Part shown: one piece after another, positions 9,052 through 17,061 of the stretch
Layout of the letters: each line of letters starts with the position of its first letter
How positions within the stretch are numbered: position 1 is the first letter of the stretch
Assembly: GCA_964648295.1 (NCBI GenBank)
Contig: CAZYNH010000012.1
Coordinates: forward strand, 1 to 64,000
DNA from: UBA4055 sp964648295
GTDB taxonomy: Bacteria > UBA4055
DNA length: 64,000 bases
Reading direction: 5' to 3'
Made by a program: the position numbers and the translations under genes
Notes under the pieces: generated by a model
What the model saw: the letters and a program-made list of their open reading frames with translations, nothing else
Told to the model about the DNA's origin: nothing
Databases searched by the model: none

Positions 9052-10403
9052 AAGATTTTATGTTATTTTTGCTTATAATCTCATCTTTTTCGTTGTATGC
9101 AGTAAGAACTCTCCCCAGTGCGGCTGTGGGTATAAATAAAACTACATGCGTGAACTATGAAGGTTTTGATTACCATTATATTTCGTTCCCGTTCGTAGCA
9201 GAAGGAGATTCCGCGCACACATTAAATCCCACAGGTGATAAGTTCAGGTGTATATGGGCGTGGAACCCATATTATCAGGCGTGGCACGGTTGCAGCTATG
9301 TGCCATTTATTCAAAGTTGGATATCCAGTAACAGGTTCCCTATCATTAAGGGAAACTCTTATGGTATTGCAGCCTTACAATGCGATTTTCAGTTTATAAA
9401 AACCGGGGTGTATGAAATATTGCCTCAATACAATCTTGTTACCACAAATTATGGGACAAGTGATATGAATCTTATAATGGTTCCTCTGGAAAAATACGAG
9501 CTTAAAACGGCAGGCTACGGGATCGGTAATGATATAGGTAGTTGTAATCAGGTAACCCGTTGGGATCCTACAGTCCAGGCCTCACGGGTAACAATGCTTG
9601 ATCAGTATGGATCTAATTGGCAATGGGATTATTCTGTGAAAATCGCAGATCCGATATTTGTGAATATGACTGGAGTTGTTGCTTGGCCGTATGGTTCTAA
9701 ATCAGCCGGCAATAACATCGCAAAGAGATCAATTGCCGAAGTAAACTTGCCAAAAGTCGTTTACCATACAGTAGTCAATTCCTCTCAAGATCCATTTGAT
9801 TTCAATAATGACTGTCCGTTGGCTTTCAAAGCTTGGGTGTCAGGCAGGGAAGAAGATATACTTACAGATAAAAGCTTTGGTTGCGGTTTTGAACAGATAA
9901 GCACCTTTTCAGCCGTATATATTAACCTCGGCAACTTTAAAGAGAAGTGGAATAATGGAGATGTTCTGAATATTGAGGTTATTGATCAGGAGGTTAAGGG
10001 GAATTGGAAAAAGGGTAAAGGATTGTTTACGGTTGATGGTAGTATTGATGCCTCATTCAGAGGATTCGAGCCACTGGTAAAAGATTCAGGAATGCCGATT
10101 ATCTTGAATACTGTTGTAAGTGAAGATGAACTGCTGCCTTATGAAACAGCCCTGTTTCAGAATTATCCTAATCCGTTCAATCCTGAAACTGTTATCAGTT
10201 TCTCTTTGAGGGATGATTGTGATGTTAAACTCAAGGTGTTCAATTATAACGGGCAGATCACAAAAGAACTTGTCAACGGAAAAAAAGAAAAGGGGTATCA
10301 TAACATTAAATTCAATGCTGACATGCTTAGTTCAGGGGTTTATTTCTATTCTCTTGAAGCAGACGGTAAGAAGCTGATAAAAAAGATGGTACTGGTCAGG
10401 TAA
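9048..10403 (+). CDS. Secreted protein with T9SS type-A-like C-terminal sorting domain
   Basis: Product of 451 residues with a signal peptide (about 1-18, cleavage after LYA). Two tandem modules (about 25-115 and 116-215) carry a W-N/D-P-x-x-QA core and resemble the N-terminal repeats of the protein at 28099-29445. A domain of about 110 residues (about 235-345, starting LPKVVYHTVV) matches the NPRTIYYG domain of the proteins at 28-30 kb. The C-terminal 75 or so residues are a sorting domain (NYPNPFNPET, VFNYNGQ, SSGVYFYSL, KKMVLVR). The ATG overlaps the protease stop by four bases, so the two products are probably made together. Probably exported and surface-attached; function unknown. Confidence 0.8.
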   Translation: MKDFMLFLLIISSFSLYAVRTLPSAAVGINKTTCVNYEGFDYHYISFPFVAEGDSAHTLNPTGDKFRCIWAWNPYYQAWHGCSYVPFIQSWISSNRFPIIKGNSYGIAALQCDFQFIKTGVYEILPQYNLVTTNYGTSDMNLIMVPLEKYELKTAGYGIGNDIGSCNQVTRWDPTVQASRVTMLDQYGSNWQWDYSVKIADPIFVNMTGVVAWPYGSKSAGNNIAKRSIAEVNLPKVVYHTVVNSSQDPFDFNNDCPLAFKAWVSGREEDILTDKSFGCGFEQISTFSAVYINLGNFKEKWNNGDVLNIEVIDQEVKGNWKKGKGLFTVDGSIDASFRGFEPLVKDSGMPIILNTVVSEDELLPYETALFQNYPNPFNPETVISFSLRDDCDVKLKVFNYNGQITKELVNGKKEKGYHNIKFNADMLSSGVYFYSLEADGKKLIKKMVLVR

Positions 10404-10410
10404 CAATAAA

Positions 10411-10440
10411 AAAAGCCCCGTGAATTTTACGGGGCTTTAT
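10411..10440. terminator. Bidirectional terminator
   Basis: Stem AGCCCCGT/ACGGGGCT with a 7-base loop, flanked by A-run and T-run, between two convergent genes (sorting-domain protein and dnaK). It can end transcription in both directions. Confidence 0.8.
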
Positions 10441-10455
10441 TACATATCATGATCT

Positions 10456-12381
10456 TTATTTGTCGTCATCTACAACTTCGTAGTCGGCGCTCTCAACATC
10501 ATCTTTTCCCTGTTTAGGGCCATTGTCCTTAGGCTGATGCTGCGAAGGATCGAAATCCTGCGGCCCGGCTCCGCCGGCTCCCTGCGCCGCCTGAGCCATT
10601 TTCGTGCTGATCTCGTGCCAGATCTTGTTGTGGTCTTCCGTGGCTTTTTTTATAATATCCGTATCATCCGATTTTAAGACTTCTTTCAATTTATTGACAC
10701 TTGTTTCAAGTCTGCCCTTATCTGACGGATCGATCTTTCCCTCAAGGTCTTTTAAAAGCTTTTCGGTCTGGAATACAGCCTGGTCGGCCGAATTTCTTAT
10801 ATCGACTTTTTCCTTTTTCTTTTTATCGGCATCCTCGTTAGCCTTAGCTTCCTCTTTCATCCTCTTTATCTCGGATTCACTTAATCCTGAAGAAACCTCG
10901 ATCCTAACATTCTGGGTCTTTCCGGTAGCTTTGTCTTTCGCGGAAACGCTCAGAATACCGTTTGCGTCAATATCGAAAGTAACCTCGATCTGAGGAATAC
11001 CTCTGGGCGCAGGCGCTATACCGTCAAGCTGGAACCTGCCGATGGTCTTGTTATCAGCCGCCATGGGTCTTTCTCCCTGAAGGACATGTATGTCAACAGC
11101 AGGCTGATTATCGGCCGCTGTGGAGAATACCTCCGTTTTTTTCGTCGGAATGGTCGTGTTGGACTCGATAAGTCTTGTCATCACGCCTCCGAGAGTTTCG
11201 ATCCCCAGAGAAAGAGGTGTTACATCGAGCAGAAGTATCTCGTTGACATCGCCCGAAAGAATTCCGGCCTGGATAGCAGCGCCGAGCGCGACGACCTCGT
11301 CAGGATTGACGCTCTTGTTCGGCTCCTTGCCAAAAAACTCTCTTACAGCGTCAACTACCGCGGGTATCCTTGTTGAACCGCCTACCAGTATAACTTCCTT
11401 TATTTCGCTCTTTTCAATACCCGCGTCTCTCAGAGCGAGCCTGCAGGGCTCGATTGAAGCTCTAACAAGATCGTTGGTCAGTTCATTGAATTTAGCTCTT
11501 GTAAGGCTGATGTCCATGTGTTTCGGCCCGTCCTGTGTCGCGGTTATGAAAGGCAGGTTCACCTGTGTCTGAGTTCCGGATGAAAGTTCGATCTTCGCTT
11601 TTTCAGCCGCCTCTTTAAGCCTCTGCAGAGCCATCGGGTCCTTTCTGAGGTCGACGCCTTCAAGTTTTTTAAATTCGTCAGCCAGATAATCTATCAGCCT
11701 CTGATCGAAGTCATCGCCGCCGAGGTGGGTATTGCCGTTGGTCGATTTTACCTCAAATACTCCGTCGCCGATCTCAAGTATCGAAATATCGAATGTACCT
11801 CCTCCAAGGTCGTAAACGGCGATCGTTCCGTCAACTTTCTTGTCAAGCCCGTAGGCTAAAGCGGCAGCTGTAGGCTCGTTGACTATCCTTTTAACATCAA
11901 GCCCGGCGATCGTTCCCGCGTCCTTGGTCGCCTGCCTCTGCGCGTCATTGAAATAAGCCGGAACAGTTATTACTGCCTCTGTTACTTTTGTTCCAAGATA
12001 ATCTTCTGCGGACTGTTTAAGTTTCTGAAGGATTACCGCGGATATTTCCGGAGGAGTGAATTCTTTATCGTCTATCTTTACCTGAACGACACCGTTAGTG
12101 TTCTTTGTAACCTCATAGGGGACTTCTTTGATCTCCTGTCCGACCTCAGAGTACTTTCTTCCCATGAACCTTTTTATCGAATAAACTGTCTTGTGAGGGT
12201 TAGTCACGGCCTGTCTCTTGGCAGGGTTGCCGACAAGTCTTTCGCCGTTTTTTGAAAAAGCCACTACAGACGGTGTGGTCCTGCCGCCCTCAGAGTTCGT
12301 TATTACGACCGGTTCGTTTCCCTCCATCACGGATACGCAGCTGTTGGTCGTTCCCAGGTCTATCCCGATAATTTTTCCCAT
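10456..12381 (-). CDS. dnaK: Molecular chaperone DnaK (Hsp70)
   Basis: Product of 641 residues, full length for the family. It has the Hsp70 nucleotide-binding domain (IGIDLGTTNSCV at the start, DLGGGTFD, GGSTRIP), the linker and substrate-binding domain (LLLDVTPLSLGIET), and a helical lid ending in a Gly/Gln-rich disordered tail and EVVDDDK. It folds and holds cytosolic proteins in ATP-driven cycles with DnaJ and GrpE, neither of which is adjacent. AGGAG lies just upstream of the ATG. I see no CIRCE inverted repeat in the 251-base region shared with lgt, so HrcA-type control is not evident here. Confidence 0.97.
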   Translation of the reverse strand: MGKIIGIDLGTTNSCVSVMEGNEPVVITNSEGGRTTPSVVAFSKNGERLVGNPAKRQAVTNPHKTVYSIKRFMGRKYSEVGQEIKEVPYEVTKNTNGVVQVKIDDKEFTPPEISAVILQKLKQSAEDYLGTKVTEAVITVPAYFNDAQRQATKDAGTIAGLDVKRIVNEPTAAALAYGLDKKVDGTIAVYDLGGGTFDISILEIGDGVFEVKSTNGNTHLGGDDFDQRLIDYLADEFKKLEGVDLRKDPMALQRLKEAAEKAKIELSSGTQTQVNLPFITATQDGPKHMDISLTRAKFNELTNDLVRASIEPCRLALRDAGIEKSEIKEVILVGGSTRIPAVVDAVREFFGKEPNKSVNPDEVVALGAAIQAGILSGDVNEILLLDVTPLSLGIETLGGVMTRLIESNTTIPTKKTEVFSTAADNQPAVDIHVLQGERPMAADNKTIGRFQLDGIAPAPRGIPQIEVTFDIDANGILSVSAKDKATGKTQNVRIEVSSGLSESEIKRMKEEAKANEDADKKKKEKVDIRNSADQAVFQTEKLLKDLEGKIDPSDKGRLETSVNKLKEVLKSDDTDIIKKATEDHNKIWHEISTKMAQAAQGAGGAGPQDFDPSQHQPKDNGPKQGKDDVESADYEVVDDDK

Positions 12382-12576
12382 TTTTTTCTCCTATTTAAAT
12401 TATTATCAATACATGTTTTCCGTGACGTTATAGTATACAAATACCGAGCCAAAATCTCTAAAAAATTTATAACTAAAGAAATAGTAATAAAATAGATTGA
12501 ATATTGCTTGCCTGAGAAAATCACAAATACCTCTTTTTTCTGTTCATGTCAGAAAAATGTCATAGAAATTTGCCGT

Positions 12577-12605
12577 TTGCAGAATTTATTATAAATGCTT
12601 AAATT
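12577..12605 (+). promoter_or_regulatory. Possible lgt promoter
   Basis: TTGCAG (12577-12582), 17-base spacer, TAAATT (12600-12605), the same -10 as in the porin operon promoter. The predicted start is about 20 bases before the lgt ATG. Weak -35. Confidence 0.35.
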
Positions 12606-12632
12606 TAGCGTCGAACTTGTCAGGGACGAAAG

Positions 12633-13484
12633 ATGAGCTCTTTTATAGGCTGGTGGCAGACTTTACCATACAGAACTGATCCTGTAATATTCAGTATCGG
12701 TTCTTTCCAGATAAAATACTACGGAGTTATGTATATTGTGGCATTCTCTCTGACTTATTTTCTCCTAAACCGACGCGTCAGAATGAAAGAGTATGAGATA
12801 AAAAAAGAGGTTTTGGAAAACTTCTTCTTTGTAGTAATACTTTATGTTTTGATCGGAGGACGACTTGGATATGCGCTATTTTACAACCTGAAATATTTTA
12901 TCGGTCACCCGCTTGAGATTTTCCTTCCCTTCAGCTTCAGTAACGGCTTTGAATTCACGGGTATTGCGGGGATGAGCTATCACGGGGCCGTGATCGGAGC
13001 GTTTATAGGAACATACCTGTTCTGCAGGAAAAACGGGATGGAGATGTGGGGATTTACGGATTTTGTCATGCCGGCCGTACCACTGGGTTACACTTTCGGA
13101 AGACTGGGGAATTTTATTAATGGAGAGCTTTACGGAAGAGTGACTGATTCGGCGATAGGAATGTATTTTCCGATGGCGGGTGACGAAAAATTAAGGCATC
13201 CGTCCCAGCTGTACGAGGCTCTGCTTGAAGGTGTTTTTATTTTCGCCGTGCTCTGGTCTCTGAGGAACAGAAAGCTGATCAGAGGTTTTTTCTTTTCGGC
13301 TTATCTTATACTCTACGGGCTGGTCAGGTTCATTATTGAGTATTTCAGAGAACCTGACGATCATCTCGGATTTGTGCTTTTCAACTTTTCGATGGGACAG
13401 TTACTCTGTTTTCTGATGATAGTGTCCGGGCTGGCGATCCTTGTTTTGAATAAGAAAAAAGCGGCCGCCGGGCCGCTTTTATAA
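12633..13484 (+). CDS. lgt: Prolipoprotein diacylglyceryl transferase
   Basis: Product of 283 residues, usual length for Lgt. It is an inner-membrane enzyme with about seven membrane segments that transfers diacylglycerol from phosphatidylglycerol to the lipobox cysteine of prolipoproteins. The signature is present: YGVMYIVAF, GGRLGYALFYN, GMSYHGAVIGAF and the highly conserved GRLGNFINGELYGR, followed by HPSQLYEALLEG. It serves the many lipoproteins of this window. The last codons (KKKAAAGPLL) are encoded by a terminator stem, so coding and termination overlap. Confidence 0.96.
   Translation: MSSFIGWWQTLPYRTDPVIFSIGSFQIKYYGVMYIVAFSLTYFLLNRRVRMKEYEIKKEVLENFFFVVILYVLIGGRLGYALFYNLKYFIGHPLEIFLPFSFSNGFEFTGIAGMSYHGAVIGAFIGTYLFCRKNGMEMWGFTDFVMPAVPLGYTFGRLGNFINGELYGRVTDSAIGMYFPMAGDEKLRHPSQLYEALLEGVFIFAVLWSLRNRKLIRGFFFSAYLILYGLVRFIIEYFREPDDHLGFVLFNFSMGQLLCFLMIVSGLAILVLNKKKAAAGPLL
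13457..13480. terminator. Terminator embedded in the end of lgt
   Basis: AAAAGCGGCC, loop GCCG, GGCCGCTTTT; the stem lies inside the last codons of lgt and the stop codon comes two bases after its right arm. It also sits just beyond the end of the convergent glutamine synthetase gene, so it can act both ways. Confidence 0.75.
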
Positions 13485-13487
13485 GAT

Positions 13488-14978
13488 CTATCCGCAGTGG
13501 ATATGCTCTGATATCAGCTTCTTTAAAAGCTTGTAATTCCCGTGTATTTTTTTGTTCAGGTCAGAATCGGAATATGACCTCAGGTCTTTTAATATCCTTG
13601 TTATCATTCCTTTGGGGAAGATGCCGTCTTTTTCATAAATATCCCTGACCTTCTCAAGTTCCGCGGCAGAATCCCAGCATGAGGCCGGCAGATCTTGAAG
13701 ATCGGAGACCGCGCTGGCGTCCTTACCGGTTACATGAAGCCTGTCGGCGAATTTTACGGCGTTCTTCATCTCAAAGCCGTGAATGGCCGCCACGGTAAGC
13801 CCCGCGATGAGCTGGTGCACATTCGCGCTGCCGTCCGCGTTCCTTATCTCCATGGTCTGCCTGTTCAGGTCCGTATCCCTCTTTTCGGCAGGCTCGTTCG
13901 GGTTGGCGTCATAGATCAGTTTATCCGCGCCGAGCCATCCGAGCGGGATCCTGACCAGGACAGACCTGTTCCTTTCGCCCCAGCAGATGCGTGTGGGCGC
14001 CTCCTGGTGAGGCACGAGCCTCAGGTACGAGGTGGGCACCGTGTTCCCGAAAGCGGTGAGCGAGGGCGCCAGGTCCAAGAGGCCGGCAATAAGTTTTTTG
14101 GCGACATCCGTCAAACCTTTCCTGTCCGCTATCGCGTTCTTTCCGTCCTTCAAGAGCCTCATGTGCACATGAAGTCCGCTGCCGGCCTGCCCGATCATGA
14201 TCTTGGGCGCGAAAGTGACCTCAAGGTTGTACTTGTACGCGATCTCCCTTATCGCCCACTTCGCCAGGACGAGCTCGTCCGCCGCGTCCTCAACGGCGAT
14301 CGGCAGGAATTCGATCTCGTGCTGTACCATTTCCGTATCGTCATTTATGATATTGCCGACTTCGGCGTGGCCGTATTTAATATGGCATCCCATTTCCGAG
14401 ATAACCTTCATGGCTTCCTGCCTGATCGCTCCCCACTTGGAGAAAGGGTGCGATTCGTGATAACCTTTCTGCTCCACGATCGGATAAATTGTATCGACCT
14501 CCGAAAAAAGATAATACTCGAGCTCGCCCATTGCCTCCATGGTGTACCCTGTCTTCTTCTTAAGGGTATCGTGAGCCTTTTTTACGATATGGCTGGGCGA
14601 ACCCTCAAGAGGCTTGCCGTCAGATGTATAGTACGCGCAGAGTATGTCGAGCGTGGGAACATCCTCAAAGGGATTAACGAAAGCTGTTTTATATCTGGGG
14701 AGTACATAAAGATCGCTCGAAGCGGCTTCGATGAACCCGAAAAGACTGGAACCGTCAACTCTTTCGCCGTATGTCAGGATGTCGTCAAGATGCTTCATGC
14801 TGCTTATAACGAAATTGAGGGTCTTAAGCCTTCCGTCACCGCCCACATAGCGGAAATTGAGCATCTTGATCCCGTTCTCCTTAATAAATTTAATTATGTC
14901 TGCCTTCGTGAACTCCGCCGCCGGCTTCTTCAGGTGCGCCACCAGTTTGTTCGGGCAAAGTTCAAGTTCTTTTTTCAT
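13488..14978 (-). CDS. glnA: Glutamine synthetase (type I-like)
   Basis: Product of 496 residues. It makes glutamine from glutamate, ammonia and ATP in the cytosol. Visible are the beta-grasp N-terminal domain with DGSSLFGF, metal-binding GELEYYLFSE, GSGLHVHMRL, the ATP/glutamate motif TVPTSYLRLVPHQEAPTRICWGERNRS and the late TMEIRNADGSAN. At the position where the adenylylated tyrosine of enterobacterial enzymes sits (NLYDLPPEE) it has DLQDLPAS, so adenylylation control is unlikely. AGGGG upstream of the ATG serves as ribosome site. It belongs to a divergent GlnA branch; the primary assimilatory role is inferred. Confidence 0.9.
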   Translation of the reverse strand: MKKELELCPNKLVAHLKKPAAEFTKADIIKFIKENGIKMLNFRYVGGDGRLKTLNFVISSMKHLDDILTYGERVDGSSLFGFIEAASSDLYVLPRYKTAFVNPFEDVPTLDILCAYYTSDGKPLEGSPSHIVKKAHDTLKKKTGYTMEAMGELEYYLFSEVDTIYPIVEQKGYHESHPFSKWGAIRQEAMKVISEMGCHIKYGHAEVGNIINDDTEMVQHEIEFLPIAVEDAADELVLAKWAIREIAYKYNLEVTFAPKIMIGQAGSGLHVHMRLLKDGKNAIADRKGLTDVAKKLIAGLLDLAPSLTAFGNTVPTSYLRLVPHQEAPTRICWGERNRSVLVRIPLGWLGADKLIYDANPNEPAEKRDTDLNRQTMEIRNADGSANVHQLIAGLTVAAIHGFEMKNAVKFADRLHVTGKDASAVSDLQDLPASCWDSAAELEKVRDIYEKDGIFPKGMITRILKDLRSYSDSDLNKKIHGNYKLLKKLISEHIHCG

Positions 14979-15025
14979 CAGTAACCCCTTGTGTTTAGTT
15001 GTTGATTTATATGTTTGTCTCAGGA

Positions 15026-15517
15026 CTATCTTCTGTCTCTTTTAACGCTTTCTTCAGTCGCCGGCTCGGATTTGGCCGTGCCGAAAATATACCGGAACCC
15101 CAGGCCTCCGGTTATATCGAATTCCGTTGACGGAGTAATGTTCAGACCGGGAGCGAGTTCAAAGAACATGGAGAACGGTACCGTCCTGAATTTATAGTAG
15201 AGCCCGAAAGGGAACCTGAATCCCAAAACGGCATCCTTTTCACCGAGCTTTATCCTTCCGCCCGGCCCAAAATACCACGGGATCCTGTAGCCGTCTATTC
15301 TCATGTCGGTTTTTCTTCCGAACAGGTATGCGCCGTGAATATCGAAATGGTCGTTCTCTCTTGTGTTGACGCTCCAACCCACAGCAAAATCCATCGCGTT
15401 CGATGTGCCCAGCCACGCCCTGTAGCTTATACCTGTCGGTTCCCCGATTATCAGGCCGAGTTCGTTAGAGAACGCGCAAGCCGCGCAGACAAGCAGAAAA
15501 GCGGTCATTATTTTCAT
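15026..15517 (-). CDS. Small outer-membrane beta-barrel-like protein
   Basis: Product of 163 residues with a signal peptide (about 1-17, cleavage near AFS). The mature part alternates hydrophobic and polar residues in short glycine-rich strands (GLIIGEPTGISYRAWLG, FGPGGRIKLG, GGLGFRYIFG), as in small eight-strand barrels. The start overlaps the stop of the deaminase gene by four bases, so the two are translationally coupled, though a metabolic link is not evident. A basic tail (KRDRR) follows the last strand. Function unknown. Confidence 0.65.
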   Translation of the reverse strand: MKIMTAFLLVCAACAFSNELGLIIGEPTGISYRAWLGTSNAMDFAVGWSVNTRENDHFDIHGAYLFGRKTDMRIDGYRIPWYFGPGGRIKLGEKDAVLGFRFPFGLYYKFRTVPFSMFFELAPGLNITPSTEFDITGGLGFRYIFGTAKSEPATEESVKRDRR

Positions 15518-16833
15518 TTTTTCCCCTCCAGTAACTTCTTGAATTTTCTTATCTTTTCAGAAAGAATGCCGGCTTTTTTCTTCAAAGATATTTCATCTAT
15601 GGTTGTTAATTTTCTGTCTTTCATCAATATCTTCCCGTTAACGATCACTGTCTCAACATCCGATCCTTTTGCGGAATAAACGATGTGGGAGTACGGGTCG
15701 TACATGGGAGTCATGTGCACGCTTTCGGCGTCAACTATCACTATGTCCGCTTTTTTCCCTTCCTCCAGCGAGCCGGTAATATGGTCAATTCCCAGTATTT
15801 TCGCTCCGTTTATCGTCGCCATTTCAAACACCTGTTTTGCGGGAAGGAGCAGAGGATCGGCATTAACGCCCTTCTGGAGAAGAGAGGCGGTTTTCATTTC
15901 GGAGAACATGTCGAGAGTGTTGTTGCTGGCCGGTCCGTCCGTCCCCAGTCCAATCAGAAGCCCGGCGTTCATCATGTCCTTTATCCTTGCCACGCCGCTC
16001 CCGAGTTTAAGGTTGCTCTGAGGGCAGTGAACTATCCTGACCTTTCTTTTAGCAAGAATTGAAATGTCTTTGTCTGTCAGCACAACGCAATGGACGGCAA
16101 TCGTGTCTCTGTCAAGGAATTTTATTCTGTCAAGGTATTCGACAGGCGTTTTTCCTGTTTCTTTCAGTATCTTATCGAATTCGGACCGGGTTTCGGATAT
16201 GTGAGTGTGTACAGGTATGCGGTTCCTTTTTGAGAACAGCCTAATCCTTTTAAGCATTTCTTTTGAGCATGAATAGGGTGAATGGGGAACAAGAGCCGGC
16301 TTTGAGAGGCTTTTGCTCTTTTTTGCAAGGGCCTTCTTTTCCCAGTGGTCTTCAGAGATCTTGTATATCGGTACAGGTATGTCTATAACGGCCTCACCCA
16401 GAACTGATCTTATCCCGCACCGGTCGGCTATTTTTTCAGTTATTCCGGAATGAAAGTACATATCGTTGAAGGTTGTAGTGCCGGACATTATCATTTCCGC
16501 TACGGCAAGTTCGGAGCCCGTCGCGATGTTCTCTTCATTAATAAACTCCCTTTCAATCGGCCAGATGTGGTTGTTGAGCCATTCAAAAAGAGATGTGTCG
16601 TCAGCAAGCCCGCGGTAAACCGACATAGGTGAGTGAGTGTGGCAGTTTATGAGACCAGGCATTACGATCTTTCCGTCTGCGTCAATCACAACAGAAAATT
16701 TTCCCGCCGGTTTCCTTGTGCCGATATACATAATTGTATCACCGTCAACGGATATGTAGTGAGGCTTGTTTATGCAGGATGTTTCTCCTGAGCCTATTAT
16801 CCTTGCATTGTGTATAAGAAGACCTGATCCCAT
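15514..16833 (-). CDS. mtaD: MtaD/SsnA-family amidohydrolase (methylthioadenosine/SAH deaminase-like)
   Basis: Product of 439 residues. It is an amidohydrolase of the 5-methylthioadenosine/S-adenosylhomocysteine deaminase group: metal ligands His65 and His67 in NCHTHSPM, the next histidine in VHTHISET, another in VHCVVLT, and the catalytic Asp in GLGTDGPASNNTLDMFSE. It probably deaminates an adenosine-like nucleoside in purine or methionine salvage; guanine or chlorohydrolase-type substrates cannot be excluded by sequence. It is the first gene of a two-gene unit with the small barrel protein. Confidence 0.85.
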   Translation of the reverse strand: MGSGLLIHNARIIGSGETSCINKPHYISVDGDTIMYIGTRKPAGKFSVVIDADGKIVMPGLINCHTHSPMSVYRGLADDTSLFEWLNNHIWPIEREFINEENIATGSELAVAEMIMSGTTTFNDMYFHSGITEKIADRCGIRSVLGEAVIDIPVPIYKISEDHWEKKALAKKSKSLSKPALVPHSPYSCSKEMLKRIRLFSKRNRIPVHTHISETRSEFDKILKETGKTPVEYLDRIKFLDRDTIAVHCVVLTDKDISILAKRKVRIVHCPQSNLKLGSGVARIKDMMNAGLLIGLGTDGPASNNTLDMFSEMKTASLLQKGVNADPLLLPAKQVFEMATINGAKILGIDHITGSLEEGKKADIVIVDAESVHMTPMYDPYSHIVYSAKGSDVETVIVNGKILMKDRKLTTIDEISLKKKAGILSEKIRKFKKLLEGKK

Positions 16834-16863
16834 AATATCCCATGATTATTGATCCGGAACTGC

Positions 16864-16892
16864 AAAATAACAAAAAAGAGTTAAAAACGCAA
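16864..16892 (-). promoter_or_regulatory. Possible promoter of the deaminase gene
   Basis: Reverse strand: TTGCGT, 17-base spacer, TATTTT, about 30 bases upstream of the deaminase ATG. Confidence 0.35.
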
Positions 16893-16933
16893 TTCAATAT
16901 TTACCTGCCTTTTATTTGTAAAATATTTTTCAC

Positions 16934-16962
16934 TTGACAAAATCAATTTATTTTTGTTAATT
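16934..16962 (+). promoter_or_regulatory. Promoter of the first C10 protease paralogue
   Basis: TTGACA (16934-16939), 17-base spacer, TTAATT (16957-16962). A leader of about 90 bases follows, with GAGGAGG before ATG 17062. Confidence 0.5.
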
Positions 16963-17061
16963 TGAAAATGCCAAACTCATCAGAATCCAAACCGCAAAGC
17001 GGGGGAGGAAAGATAAAAAAATAAGATCGCGAACTGAATCTTAAAATAACGAGGAGGCTTC

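Noticed and set aside
13695..14984. Long plus-strand frame of 429 codons opposite the glutamine synthetase gene
   Set aside because: It is the antisense shadow of a fully conserved gene, has Arg/His/Val-rich composition typical of such shadows and no recognisable domain.
16834..17061. Possible riboswitch or tRNA in the gap before C10 paralogue A
   Set aside because: Only two opposing promoters and an AT-rich leader are visible; no conserved RNA fold was recognised.
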